64,000 bases of DNA from Plasmodium brasilianum (GCF_023973825.1 NC_090115.1:186001-250000); one strand, 5' to 3'; counted from the first letter of the stretch, positions 35,658-50,204 are shown. Numbers and translations: made by a program. Notes: generated by a model from the sequence alone, not told the origin.

Positions 35658-38600
35658 CTAGACACATGTACTACTTTTACTGTCTTCAAAAAACTCATTC
35701 GAATTGTTCAAATACATAAATTTCTTTTTATAATCTTTGTTCTTTGTTACATAATCAAATTTATTTTTTTTGTCATTAGCTGTTAATGCATTTATTTGAT
35801 TGTTTGCAAAATTATTTTCTATATGGATTTCATTATTTATAGAATTATTCAAATTTTCAATAGGGTAAGGTAAACTATAGTCGTACATATATTCCGGATA
35901 ATTACTGTTATAATGATGATTGTAAAAATGGAAAGGGTAATATAAGTACGGGTTGCTTGGAGGGCTTTGATTATTGTATAAATAATACAAGTTCATATCT
36001 AAATTGTTTTTATAAAAATTGTAGTTTCCTGCATAAGAAGAATTCAAAACAGAGATTTTTCTGACTATACATGGTACGGAACGTATACAAACGGGAACAT
36101 AAAACACACCTATAGGCAGTGTGTATATAAATATATACCTATGTACAAACAATACACAAACACACACACACACACACACACATACACACATACACACACA
36201 CACACATACACACATACACACAACGCATTTATATCTATATAGATATATATATGTAATACATACAACACATATGTCTGTAACCATATTTACTAAAAAATGT
36301 TGTACTAACCTATATTGTAGATTGGGGGCACTATGACATTTCCATAATTTTTAATTTTAAAGAAATCCCTTTTCGGGGATGGATACTCAACTGGCTTATT
36401 TTTGCTGTAAGTTTTTTTTCCCTTTTCATTTTTATCCTTCACGTTCTGATTTTTTCTGTTATGGTATGCGTTCTAAAGAGGACAAAATAAAAATAAGATG
36501 CAGTTTACAATTACGTACATTTATGTACACAAATATATATGTTTACACATGATAAATTTTTTTTTTTTTTTTTTTTTGAGTTATTTTACCGATAGTATCT
36601 TTATAATTATGGATGTGTTTAACGGCAAATCTAACAACTCGCTTAATCTTTTTCTAATAATTAAAAATATTAAAAAAAAAAATGAAGTAAAATTTATGAA
36701 GGATATATTCGGTATAGCAGTGCATTATATATACAAACAGGTAAGCATATACAAAGAGGACATTTATTAAATGTACTTTATCGCTTTATCGTTTTATCAT
36801 TATATCACTTCATTTTATAGTTTTTTTTTTTTTTTTTTTTTTTTTTATAGTTACGTTAATATATTCTTTAAATAATTTGAGTAATTTTTCATCCACATTT
36901 TAAAGAAAATCTCGTTTTCTCTTATACAAAGTTGTATGCCAGACAGATCAACTAAATTAAATTCTTCGCCAATTGCCAACAAAACCTGATAGGTGAAAAT
37001 GTGGATTTATTAATGTTTTCTTAACACTAATATATGTAAAAAGTTTACATGGAAAAAAAAATAAAAATATATATATAAATATAAATATATAATACACAAG
37101 TAAATTACCATTTTTTCCCATATTAAATCTGCAATATCGTTCCTAAAGCTGTTTGCATTTTTTATGATACAAATAAAGCCATTTGGATATTCCTGCGTTT
37201 GTTGCAAAAATAAGCAATTTCGTACATTTTTTTGAATTTTATTTTGTCCAATTTTGTTTTACATATAAATATATATGTAAGTATGTATGTATGCTTGCAT
37301 GTATATATATATATATATATGTAATATTTTTTTATTTTAAGATGGGTACTTCATAAAGAGGTCTGAAATTATGTTTAAACAGGTAGATATTGTAATACTC
37401 CTTAATGCACGAAGGAGACTTCATATATTTGTAGTTCCTGTATAAGGGTGAAGCAAAGTAAAAAAAAAAAAAATGTTGTATGATTTGTCTTTTAAACATT
37501 CTTTTCTTCCATTCTACTCTATTCTATTATATTCCACTCTACTCTATTCTATTATGTTCCATTCCATTCTATTATATTCTGTTTTGTTGTGTTCCACTCC
37601 ATATTCTTTTTTTTTTTTTTTTTTTTTTTTCTAAATGTTGACCTTTCTCATTCGTTCTACTTACTTGTAAAATTTCTCTATCGTGTTGAATGTTTCCAAA
37701 GACACTAGACTGTTCACATACTGCTCATAATACTTCCTGTTCTCCTTGTCAAATGAAAATATCCACGAATTCTGCAAATAGTTTTCATTCTAAAAAAATT
37801 GACGAAAAAAAAAAAAAGAAATTAATATACATACATATATGTATGTATACATACATATATATTATACACACGTCATATTTTAAAAGTATAGTCAAAAACA
37901 GATTCGTTCGTATTGCACGAACAATAAACACTTAGTGACAAATATTACACACTTTCCTACATATATATATTATAATTTACATAATATAATTTTTACAAGA
38001 ATTCATAATATTATCATCACAATTTTATTTTATATACATATAAATTTGGCGTATGTTTTTTTTTTTCTTTTTACTTTATTCTTGTTCTTTTTTGCGCCTT
38101 TTTTCGAGTTTATTTTATTTTTTTGTTCTGTGCTATTTTTCTTCTTTACGTTATTTTCAGTATGCATATTAATTGTTATTTTATTTTCACTTGAATTATT
38201 ATTACGTAAATTATTTTCATTAGCATTAGCTTCCTTTACATTTTTCTTATGTGTATTATTTTTTTCTTTTGTTATATCACTGTTCTTATTGTTTACCATA
38301 TTGGTTGTTCCATTCCTTTTTTCTGACGCATTCATTTTAGAATTATCTTTTTGACTTTCTTTATTCATTTCTTTTTTTTTCTTAGCTTCTTTTACGTTAT
38401 GCGCGCCTATTCTATCCACACCCTTACTGTTATTGCTACTGATATTGTTATTGCTATCGTTGTTATTGCTACTACTGTTGTTATTGCTACTACTGTTGTT
38501 ATTGCTATCGTTGTTATTGCTACTACTGTTGTTATTGTTATCGTTGTTATTGCTACTACTGTTGTTATTGCTACTACTGTTGTTATTGCTATCGTTGTTA

Positions 38601-39124
38601 TTGCTACTACTGTTGTTATTGTTATCGTTGTTATTGCTACTACTGTTGTTATTGCTATCGTTGTTATTGCTACTACTGTTGTTATTGCTATCGCTGTTAT
38701 TATTGATACAGTTTCTATTGTTACTAATATTGCTCTTATTGACGCTATCATTAATACCGCTATTATTACTAATGGTTTCATTATTATCGTTGATGCTGCT
38801 ATTCCTTTTTTCCTCTTTCATTTCTTCTTTTTGCCTTTTGGAGGCTTTTTTATATTTGATCATTGTAGCAGCTTTATTATTTTCATTTACATCGCAGTTA
38901 ACTACTCCATTGTTACTTTTTAGGTCGACTGTATTATTCTCTTTTAAAAAATTCTTTTTGTTTTTAAAATTTACTTTATTTCCCGCCTTATTATTTTTTA
39001 TATATTCATTATTATTTTTATTTTTCTTATTTTCATCATTCGTATACGAATCGATATCCTTCTTTTTTTCTGTTCCTGTTTCGACCAAATCAACATTACT
39101 AATACATTCTAAATTTTCTTTCAT
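35658..39124 (-). CDS. eIF4E-family cap-binding protein with long Asn-rich extension, eight exons
   Basis: Exons read leftward: 39124-38075, 37789-37665, 37437-37350, 37192-37109, 36985-36855, 36653-36590, 36472-36310, 36109-35658; all junctions are GT..AG and in phase, giving about 718 residues. Residues 1-350 are Asn/Ser/Lys-rich (SSSNNND repeats). Residues about 351-510 form the eIF4E fold: LQNSWIFSFDKENRKYYEQY, IEKFYKNYK, YYNIYLFKHNFRPLYEEY, NGFICIIKNA, WEKMVLLAIGEEF, IRENEIFFKMW and LSELLDLPLNTSIIIKILS match the beta strands and helices of eIF4E in order. A 200-residue Asn/Tyr-rich tail follows. eIF4E binds the mRNA cap and recruits eIF4G. The positions of human Trp56 and Trp102 are Tyr here, while the Trp166 equivalent is kept. 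A second eIF4E besides the canonical one is known on P. falciparum chromosome 1, as I recall. Confidence 0.85.
36157..36221. repeat. (CA)n / CACATA microsatellite in intron
   Basis: CA dinucleotides broken by CATACA units, within the intron between exons 7 and 8 of the eIF4E-family gene. It yields Cys/Val-rich frames on one strand and His/Thr-rich frames on the other. Confidence 0.85.
38420..38705 (-). repeat. Coding trinucleotide/Asn-Ser repeat in eIF4E-family exon 1
   Basis: On the minus strand, AACAAYAGYAGTAGC-type units encode SSSNNND/SNNN repeats for roughly 95 codons. The other frames are open too, producing poly-Leu and Val/Ile/Thr/Ala ORFs on either strand that are not genes. Confidence 0.85.
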
Positions 39125-39984
39125 TCTTTTTTCCCTTTCTCTTCTTCTTTATTTATTTTTTTTTTTTCTTATTCCCCCTTTCTTAATTCCTTTTTCTTCT
39201 TTTTTTTACTCAAAATAAAACAAGAAAATAAAAGAGAACAACGTAAAAGGAAAATAGAAGAAGCAAATAGTAAGTATAACAATATGGAAGAAAAAAGGAA
39301 ATTAAAACAATAAAAAAAAAAATAAAATAAATAAAAATAAAACAAAATAATTAAGAAAATGTCGCTTATTAAAACGTTGTTATATATATATATATATATA
39401 TATAATTTTACAGCATGGTAAAGGGATAGCTAACATGTAAATATATATATATATATATATATGCATATACGGCAAATATTCTCTCCTTTTTCTTATTATT
39501 ACGAAGAATTCATATACAAATAAACGACATTACAAAAAGAAAAACCTTAACATATTAACACAAAGGTCAAAAGAAGAATTTTATTTTTTTTATATTTTAT
39601 AAGAACGTTTTTAAAAAAAGGGTTGAAAGAAAAATATTACTTTATTTTTATTTTAACACAAATGAAAGGTTTCAAATATATGAGAAAAAATTTACATTAA
39701 AAATGATATTACAATATGTATGCGTAAAAATATATATTCACATATATGGAAATGATGAATGGATTGATTAATGAATTACGTAATAATTAAATAAATACAT
39801 ACATACATACATAAAAATATATAAACTTACGTAAACATACACCTAAATATATACATATGTAAGTACGTACACTTAAATACGTGAGAAGCAAATTTAAATC
39901 TTGACATTCTTTAAACAGAAGTATGCGAGGATGAATGATGTTTGCACATACAGTTTGTTCACTTAATACGTACATTTACATAAA

Positions 39985-40022
<38 letters not shown>

Positions 40023-40698
40023 GTATATTTATTACATGTGTAATATGAAAAAATGAATTCTCTTGGGATTAAAAAATTAATTTTTTTAATTTAAAAGTGG
40101 TCAAATACACAAAATGGAATATATATTTTATAATATTAGCTTTATTTTTATTCAAAATAAAAAAAAAAATTGTTAAAATGTTAAAAAGATTTAAATACGT
40201 TTAGTGTATAAACAAAATCGTGTACCCATGCTTACCTCATTTATTAATATATATATTTATGCATTTACATTTAAACGTGTACATATGAACGTGTACATAT
40301 ATACATGTATAATATCTCGTATAGATATCATCAAAATATAAAAAGTTCTTTTCAAATATTTTGTTATGCTTAGGTATAAAGATTATATAAAATGAAAATT
40401 TCTTATGAAAATAAAAATTGTTTTGCACTAGTTTAAAATGTAAGTTTCTTTTTTTAAAAATACCATGGAGAGAACAAAAAAAAAAAAAGAAAAAAACCAA
40501 AATTCCTTAACACTTTTTAAGAATAAAAAAAAATAATAGTAATACCTGCTGTACATTTTTTTTTTAAAACGTAGTTAAATAAATGTACTATGTAATAGTT
40601 TTGAGTGTTATCTAAATGGAAAAAATAAAATATAGTATTATATATATTGTACATACATTCATACAACATACATGCATACATTTACGTAACATCTAGTT
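39125..40698. other. Divergent intergenic region
   Basis: Between divergently transcribed genes; expected to hold both promoters. Contains TA runs (39382-39402, 39443-39462, 39992-40016), a short ACAT repeat (39797-39811) and poly-A tracts (near 40160 and 40480). Nothing else recognised. Confidence 0.55.
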
Positions 40699-42165
40699 AT
40701 GCGTAAATACTTGGTACATATAAGTATATGCATAGGGGCGTATAAAATATTTGTAATTTTATATGCACATGTTCATGTTCATTTGTTAGAGTGCAAAATG
40801 TTGTTGAAGGGAAACAAAACACTTAATGATTTTCCTTATCACATATGTTGGTTTGGCATGAAACCCAATTTAAAAAATATGATTGATAGTAATTTTACTT
40901 TTAGCTGTATAGAGGAATTTTATTTATTTCGATTTTCCAATATTAGCAGTTTTAATTTATTAAATTTAAGCCACTCAAATAATAATTACGTAAATGTTTG
41001 GTTTGACAATTTAGACAATTTAATTAAATGCTTTAAAATTAAATATTCCTCAAATAAATCAAAAATTTATTTATATGAAAAATACCTTGATAAGAAATAT
41101 CCTGTTAATGACACATTTCAATATAAAAACCCACAGCAGTTTTATTAACTTGAAAATGCGTGCACACGTTTTTCTTTAATTCCGCGCAGTACCAACAGCG
41201 GTAGATATAATCATAAAAGGATATATACATATATATACGTACAAACGTTACTTATATAATTCATGTATTAAAGCTACTCTTTACTTTTGAGGTATCTCTT
41301 TGCACACATTTCAGCTATTATTTCTGCCATCATTTCAACCATTTGGCTGCAAAATATATCACCTGCACAAGTAAGGCAAATATGTTAACAAAATGCATGA
41401 ACAAGTAAGGCTAGTGGATGTGCACGAGTTAAAGGTACTTTTCATGGAAGGGTATAATGAATATATAAAATTGGTTAAGCATTTAGAATTATATTATCAG
41501 AAGTTGCAATTAAATTGGTATAAATTTCATTTATTTTATGAACTCAACAAAAATGACACCAGTTCATATTCTTTAACAAAAAAGAAAAAAAAGGGGGAGA
41601 AGAGGAAAAAGTGTACTACTAGCGACAAGAAAAAAAAAAAAAAAAAAAAAAAAGTTATTCCAATTACAAGACTATTGAAGAAGATTTAAAAATTATTCAA
41701 CAAAAGGAAAAGAAAAATAATTGTTATTATTTTAAAACGTATAATAATAGTTGGAACAACTCTTTCATTTTACATTGTTTAAAGGAGGTCCCAAACTCAG
41801 TTGAATTATATATAAACATTAAAATTGAAACGATGAATAAATTAAAAAATAGTGTATTAACTGAATTAAATAATTTTTGTAAATTACAAATAAATAAATT
41901 TATTTTTTTAATTTTTTTATGCGAATTAAAGTTAAATAATTTACAAATTAGCCAAAAAGATATAAATCATAAAAACAAGGATGTTAATAGAAACATTGTA
42001 AAACATATGATTCTTTTTTGTAAAAATATTATTCAGGAGATAACAAAAAATATAATTCCTTTTTTCTTTGTATTTAATATATTCTCTACTTCAAATTATT
42101 TTAATTATCACTTCAAACATTTCTGTAGTTTTATTGAAATGCTGGAAATGTACGCGGTTACATAG
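40699..42165 (+). CDS. Unrecognised Plasmodium-type gene, multi-exon, possible homopolymer frameshift
   Basis: Three coding-like blocks lie in the same direction: 40699 (or ATG at 40798) to about 41143; a piece starting near the acceptor at 41315 and continuing in the 41393-41689 frame; and a frame open from about 41650 to 42165. The last two overlap at a poly-A/Lys run (41632-41653): the first reads EKRKKCTTSDKKKK then stops, the second continues KKKKSYSNYKTIEEDLKIIQ into a long helical segment (TMNKLKNSVLTELNNFCKLQ). Joining them needs a one- or two-base length change in the run. The protein is Lys/Asn-rich and helical at its C-terminus; the end is distantly reminiscent of the BAR-type helices of sorting nexins, but that is weak. 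Exon borders in 41144-41420 are not resolved. No domain assigned. Confidence 0.6.
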
Positions 42166-42875
42166 GGGGAACGGGCAGCATTCGTGCTACGCACCATATG
42201 CTGTAATTGCTGTACTGTGTCAGAGCATTATTGATGTATTCGTATATGCATCCACATATGCTTCCACTATTTCGTATAGGTATTCGTCTGCGTAAGCTTC
42301 CAAGTTTTCGTCCATTTATTATCTATTTATTTACCCTTTCATTCTCCCACGTATGCTTTCATTTACTTATTTACTTCTTAACAGTTCAGGAAATGGGAAT
42401 TTGCATTTTCAGCAATGAGTTTAGTATTAACACATAAAATGGTAGCTATAGAAACACATATTAAATAAATATTTCACTTTTTAAAGTGCAATTTTTTTTT
42501 TTTTTTTTTTTTTTTTTTGGTGTACCTTTTTTTTGTTTTGTATTTTAAATATATATATATGAACTTTTTACCTTACTCAATTTATTTTTTGAGGGATACA
42601 TATATATATGTATATATTTCTTTTTTTTTTTTTTTTAGTATATATTTATATGCATTTAACTATTCCGTTTAATTCAAGATGCGCCTTATAAATATAACAA
42701 GGTACATATGCATGCTTGTATATGTATGTTACCATCTCTTAATATTTTCAAAATAATATTTAATTTAAAAAAAAAAAAGAGAAAAATCGCGGAAAATGAA
42801 AGTAGTATTTATTTCCATATTTTTAGTAAAAAGAGAAGTAACATAGAATATATAAAGGGAAAGGAAGAAAAAAAG

Positions 42876-42922
<47 letters not shown>

Positions 42923-42924
42923 AC
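42166..42924. other. Intergenic, ends in very long poly-A
   Basis: Contains a 29-base T run (about 42489-42518) and ends in an approximately 45-base A run (about 42876-42920) directly before the start codon of the kinase gene. A Lys-rich ORF at 42708-42935 is an effect of that run, although an upstream extension of the kinase through it in another frame cannot be excluded. Confidence 0.5.
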
Positions 42925-44819
<1,895 letters not shown>

Positions 44820-46411
44820 CTACTTTACACATGCAGGAAAGAAAAGTTTCATTTGTTTCTTAATTCAGTTTGTTTTGCCATTTCGACATTTTGCCAATTT
44901 GCCAATTTGCCAATTTGCCAGTTTTATAGTTTTGCTAATATTGCTAATATTGCTATTTTTTCTACATTTGCTATATTTGCTATATATGCTATATTTGCTA
45001 TTTTTGCTATTTTTTTTTTTTAAACTTTTTCATTACTTTTCATTTTTTCATATTCGTTTTATTGTCTTTAATTGTTAATGTATATTTAAAATATGTTTAA
45101 GTGTCAATTTATTAATTTTTCAATATATTCTCATTTTTTTTTAGCTCTTATTTCGCTCTTCGTGAGTTTGATGTATGCATATGTGCACGTTTGCATATAT
45201 AAATATATACATATATATATACATACATACATAAATATATACATATATATATACATACATACATACATAAATATATACATATATATATACATACATACAT
45301 AAATATATACATATATATATACATATATAAATATATACATATATAAATATATACATATATATATAGATACCCACAATTATATGTTCTTAATATATTACAT
45401 ATATGCCCACCGTTATTCATATGTTTTTAACATATATATATATATTTATATATATGTGTTTTTCACTTTGGAGAATGTTAATACTTTTCACCTGTACAAC
45501 TGCGCTGTCATTTTTTTTCTTTTTAATAATAAACATCTACTTTTAATTATTATACATTTGATAATTGTTAAATTTTTGAAAAAAAAAAAAAAAATGCACG
45601 CATTCATTTTATGTATATATATATATATATATATATATCTATTTGTACACACATGCATATCAAATATGTATACCTAAATCATTGCATGAAAAAGAGTAAA
45701 ACGCAGAGGTAAAAATAAAATTATTGAAAACATTCAAAACTAGTACCAACAAAGGAATATATTTAATCCTTCTATTTTTTTTTTTTTTTTTTTATAAAAT
45801 AACTTCATGAAAAAAGGAAAAAAAATCTTAAAAGAGGATTAATTTGTTGCTTAACATATATATTCACATGTACATGTATTATTTCTTTCCATTTACTTTT
45901 ATAAGGAAGGAAATTAAGGTCATGCGTAAAAAAAAAAAAAAAAAGAAAGAACAAAGAATTACGACTGAATTATGTAAAAAAACAAAACAAAAAATTAAAA
46001 TAGTCTCGTAAATATATATATATATAAATGCAAGTGCCTACAGGCATCTTGCAAATATATGAATGTTCTCTCATATGTTTGTATGAGGGATAAAAAACGT
46101 TGAGCGGAAATGGCGTATTTTTAAGGAAGGTAAAAATTAGGTAAATAAATAAATATATATATATATGTATCTATGTACATACACACACATGTATATGTAA
46201 ACACATCCTACGCACACGCACACTTGTCCCAAAATTATATATTTAAATGTATATATATATGCTTGCCCTATTTAAAAATAAGAAAAATTTTAAAAGCAAA
46301 GTGCGAAGGAAAAAAAAGGAAGAAGTGCGGCTGGAATATATGTTCTGCATTTTGCTCCGTTACCATATTTTTCTTCCTGACTTTAGCTAAAATTTCCCCT
46401 TTTTTACCTTG
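44820..46411. other. Convergent intergenic region with repeats
   Basis: 3' sides of the kinase (+) and the coiled-coil gene (-). Contains TTTGCCAA and TTGCTATAT-type direct repeats (about 44880-45010), an ATAC/ATAT minisatellite (about 45198-45365), TA runs (45433-45445, 45612-45636) and poly-T (45776-45794). No supported gene. Confidence 0.55.
45198..45365. repeat. ACAT/TATA minisatellite
   Basis: Alternating blocks of ACATATATATATACATACATACATAAATAT, four main copies with varying numbers of ACAT units, degrading to 18-base ATACATATATAAATAT units. It keeps all six frames partly open (Tyr/Ile/His strings). Confidence 0.85.
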
Positions 46412-47890
46412 CTAGTTCATAATACATGATTGTTCATAAAATTTTTGACCAGCTTTGTTCGTTTCCCTCCAATGGTAGAGAAAATTTTTGAAAAGTTCTG
46501 TTCTTTGATCATGATTTAAATTTAAGTAATTGTTAAGTTGCTCATTAATTTCTTCATCAGAATTAATTATAAAAGGGTTAATTTCTTTTTCTGTCATTTG
46601 AGATTTATTAAAAAAATTATTTCTATTTTTTAGCCCATTTTCCAGTTCATCAATTTTACAATGTAGCAAAGTTTTGTCACTTAACAAAACATTTTTTTCA
46701 TTTTCAATTTTTGAATTTTCTAATCTTAACCCATCTATCTGATGTACTAAAGAAACTTTTTCATTATTTAATATTTCTATTTCTTTTCTTAAGCTATTAA
46801 TTTCTTTATTCAACACAAATTCGTTTTGAGCTATTTTTCTTAATTGATGATTTTCGTTGACAACTTTGTTCATTTCTATTTCTAAGTTATTATTCAAATC
46901 GATTAGTGTTTGTACATTTTTGTTTAAATTTGTTATTGTCCCTTCAGAGCTATTTTTAACTCGGTCAAACTTTTCATCATAATTAATTATAATATTTCGT
47001 AATTCTTCTATTTTTATATGACTGTTCTTTTCTCTTTTTAATGTTTCTTTTAATAAATCTGAAACCTTGTTATAGCTAACTCGAATTTTGTTAATTTCTT
47101 CTGTGCTTTTTTTTCTGCTTCTTTTTAAGCACTCGCAATAGCTCAACAATTCTTGAAATAAATAAACGATGTCTTTCTTCTTTTCTAAACCATGTTGTAA
47201 CGAAATATTTAAATACTCCACATTATTCTCATTATTTACATTACCGTTTATAATATTATTATTTTTCTGCAAAAAGTTCAAACTCTTCATGTTAGACGAG
47301 TTTAAATTATTCCCCTGATTAGTTAAGCTGCTGTTTACATTAAAACGTTGTTGTTCATTCCCCATGTTGTTATTATTGTTGTAGTTATTTCCACTGTACC
47401 TATTTGCATTGCTACACGTTTCGTTACTACAAGTTGCATTAATGCTGTTCTGGAGATTGCTAACGGTTCCATTAATTAAACCGTTAGCTGATCCGTTCAG
47501 TAAACCAGCAGTGGACCCATTAGGTATGGTATTATTTATGTTGTTGTTGTTTTCTCTACCATTATTCGACAGTGTAGTAGTACTATGAGTATTCACACCA
47601 CTACTATTAAGGTTAGACGTGTTAGTATTAAATGTCAGAATAGTATCTTTTCCTTTCCAAATGGTGCTTGGAATGTTTTCGATTTTCCTTTGATCCTGAT
47701 TGCCAAACCATCTATTATAGTTATTGAAGTTGTTATTTGAAGGGTAATCATCATTCACATTCTGTAATATCTTATTTTCAATATCCTTTTTTTCATTGCT
47801 TGTGTTCATAAGATTTTTTTTGGGTGTAAAAAATATTGCTTGGTTCACAAAGACGTTCTTTTTTTTAATATCGTTATTGTATATATTCAT
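46412..47890 (-). CDS. Coiled-coil protein with Asn-rich N-terminal half, unknown function
   Basis: Single-exon ORF of 492 residues. The first half (about 45-225) is Asn/Ser/Thr-rich, with short direct repeats (NGSTAGLLNGSANGLINGTVSN). Residues about 232-430 form a long coiled coil (heptad-like DLLKETLKREKNSHIKIEELRNIIINYDEKF, NSLRKEIEILNNEKVSLVHQ, LENSKIENEKNVLLSDK). The C-terminal 60 residues are compact and better mixed (NPFIINSDEEINEQLNNYLN, ELFKNFLYHWRETNKAG), suggesting a conserved tail. No signal peptide or membrane segment. Coiled-coil proteins in this setting are often structural (cytoskeleton, inner membrane complex, basal complex or spindle pole), but nothing here decides. It is divergent from the CTF18-like gene and has a striking 14-base minisatellite 55 bases upstream of its start. 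Confidence 0.85.
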   Translation of the reverse strand: MNIYNNDIKKKNVFVNQAIFFTPKKNLMNTSNEKKDIENKILQNVNDDYPSNNNFNNYNRWFGNQDQRKIENIPSTIWKGKDTILTFNTNTSNLNSSGVNTHSTTTLSNNGRENNNNINNTIPNGSTAGLLNGSANGLINGTVSNLQNSINATCSNETCSNANRYSGNNYNNNNNMGNEQQRFNVNSSLTNQGNNLNSSNMKSLNFLQKNNNIINGNVNNENNVEYLNISLQHGLEKKKDIVYLFQELLSYCECLKRSRKKSTEEINKIRVSYNKVSDLLKETLKREKNSHIKIEELRNIIINYDEKFDRVKNSSEGTITNLNKNVQTLIDLNNNLEIEMNKVVNENHQLRKIAQNEFVLNKEINSLRKEIEILNNEKVSLVHQIDGLRLENSKIENEKNVLLSDKTLLHCKIDELENGLKNRNNFFNKSQMTEKEINPFIINSDEEINEQLNNYLNLNHDQRTELFKNFLYHWRETNKAGQKFYEQSCIMN

Positions 47891-47945
47891 GTTTTTACAA
47901 CTACGTATGTTTGTAATGTTCTGGTTTGAAGTAATGCGTGCACTA

Positions 47946-48169
47946 TCACTCGGTTGATCTCACTCGGTTGATCTCACTCGGTTGATCTCACTCGGTTGAT
48001 CTCACTCGGTTGATCTCACTCGATTGATCTCACTCGGTTGATCTCACTCGGTTGATCTCACTCGGTTGATCTCACTCGGTTGATCTCACTCGATTGATCT
48101 CACTCGGTTGATCTCACTCGGTTGATCTCACTCGGTTGATCTCACTCAGTTGATCTCACTCGGTTGATC
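47946..48169. repeat. 14-base minisatellite, about 16 copies
   Basis: Sixteen nearly perfect tandem copies of CACTCGGTTGATCT, with CGATT in two copies and CAGTT in one. Its G+C content is about 50%, far above all surrounding non-coding DNA. There are no unique spacers, so it is not a CRISPR. It sits directly upstream of the start codon at 47890. Confidence 0.95.
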
Positions 48170-48910
48170 ATTCGAATTGACCTCTGCTTATAGCACAAAA
48201 TAACAATCAAAATACCGTTTGGCTTACTTTTTACGAATATTTTTTACTGATCTTTTTTTCTTATACCTTTTGATTAAACCTTTAGCTTATATTTTGTTTT
48301 TCTATTTCCTGGGCTTTTGCTCATGATTTCCTCTGTTAACGAATCAGCGTTAATTTATTTTATTTATTTTTTTTTTTTTTTACTTTTTTAAAAAATGTGT
48401 ACATATCAGATGAAAATTTTTATATTTTCATCAGCTTTTCAACTATTTTTTTTTTTTTTAATAGGATTCGCTATATAATGGATTATTATAATTCATTCTT
48501 TCATTGCTTCATTTTTTCGTTATTTCGTTATTTCTATTTCGTTATTTCTATTTCGTTATTTCTATTTCGTTATTTCTATTTCGTTACTTCGTTATTGTTT
48601 TACTTCGCTATTGCGTTACTTGTTTTATTTATTTTTTGTAGTTAAGCTCGTCTTCACTCTTTTTTTTCTCGACTTGTCAAATAGCATTATTTTAAAGTAC
48701 AAATTAACATGTCCTTTTTTTTCTTTTTCTTTTTTTTCTTTTACTTTTTTTTCTTTTTTTTTTTTATTTTTTAATTTGCATTATGCTATGTAGTAATACT
48801 TGAACTAGTAAAGTGTTGAGGAGTGATAGTGCCCCGCAAGTATAGTACTGCATAGTGTTATATTGCTGTAAATATGTTTATGTGTACACGTGTATAAGTT
48901 TACATGTGTA

Positions 48911-48941
<31 letters not shown>

Positions 48942-49490
48942 TTGTATGTATGTAAGTATGTATTTACGCATGGATGTACGTATGTATTTACGTATGTGTG
49001 TACGTATGTATGTACGTATGTATGTACGTAAGCGTTTATATATGTATGTACGCATATATCTACGTATGTATGTATACACATGCGTTCTCACAGAAACACG
49101 TACAAACGTGTGTGCCGACAGTTGTACCTAAAAATAAATCCTCAGAAAAAGGAAAAATATAATTGCAGAGATTGCGTACCATATACAAAACACTTTAGAT
49201 TTTTTTTTTTTTTTTTTTTTTTATATTTTTTTGTTACAGTGTAAATAAAATAAAAAATTTCACTTTTTTACTTTTTCAATTTTTCAAATTTGCATTTTTT
49301 CCTTCATTTTTCTATAAGCATTTTAACAAAAATTGTTCAGCTGGAAATTATATGTTATTTAGGCTTTATGTGCAAAAATTTTTATTTCTTTTTTTTACAA
49401 GAATATAATTTTTGCAATTTTGTTTTTATAAAGGTTTTATATGGAAATTTTATTTTTTTTTTAGTATTCCTAATTTTACCGTCATATGTA

Positions 49491-49523
<33 letters not shown>

Positions 49524-50204
49524 GTTTGTATGACACTATATTTTTTTCTTTTTTTCTCAACTTGAGGTATGACAAAGGATCTCCAAATTATAAAATGAAA
49601 CAGTAAATAGAGAGAGGATCATTTTTAAAAGCTCAAAAAAAACAAAAAAAAAAAAAAAAAAAAAAAAATAAAATAAAAACAAAAAAACTAACAAAAAAAA
49701 TAAGGAAAAAAGGGGGGAAACGTTAAGGGTCCATATGCTCAATTTAAAATTTGAAAGTAGGTGCGCACACATATTCTTTTACATGTATACAATATGCACA
49801 TATAAAATGTTTGTACGTAACCATGTTTTACTGCTTCAAATATAACATACAAGGCACTGCGAAAATAAAGTAAAATGCGGAGTTTGGTAAAACATTTATT
49901 TGTGCATACATACTTATGCATGCAAACTGTGTTTATATTTTCATCCCCACAAAACTGTTTCGACATGGAAATGATAAGTTTTATATGAAAATTATGCGCA
50001 CTTACAATAAATGTATAATTTTTATGTTTATGTTATTTGACATACTCGAAAGGATAGGGACCTATATGTAATTCGTTCTTACTCTTTTACCCTCCTTGAT
50101 TTTGGCACACACCCGTATGTGCGTACGTACGTACGTACATGCATGCATACATGCATTAATATGTGAAAACATACATAAATACCAGCATAAATACGAGCAT
50201 GATT

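Noticed and set aside
36498..36770. Plus-strand 90-codon ORF with MDVFNGKSNNSLNLF
   Set aside because: It is antisense to eIF4E exon 6, which is fixed by splice phase and by match to the eIF4E C-terminal helix and strand.
38407..39218. Poly-Leu and Val/Ile/Thr/Ala ORFs up to 261 codons on both strands
   Set aside because: They are alternative frames of the Asn/Ser repeat in exon 1 of the eIF4E-family gene; only the minus Asn-rich frame joins to the domain exons.
47946..48169. CRISPR-like array
   Set aside because: Copies are directly adjacent with no unique spacers, and the genome is eukaryotic; it is a minisatellite.
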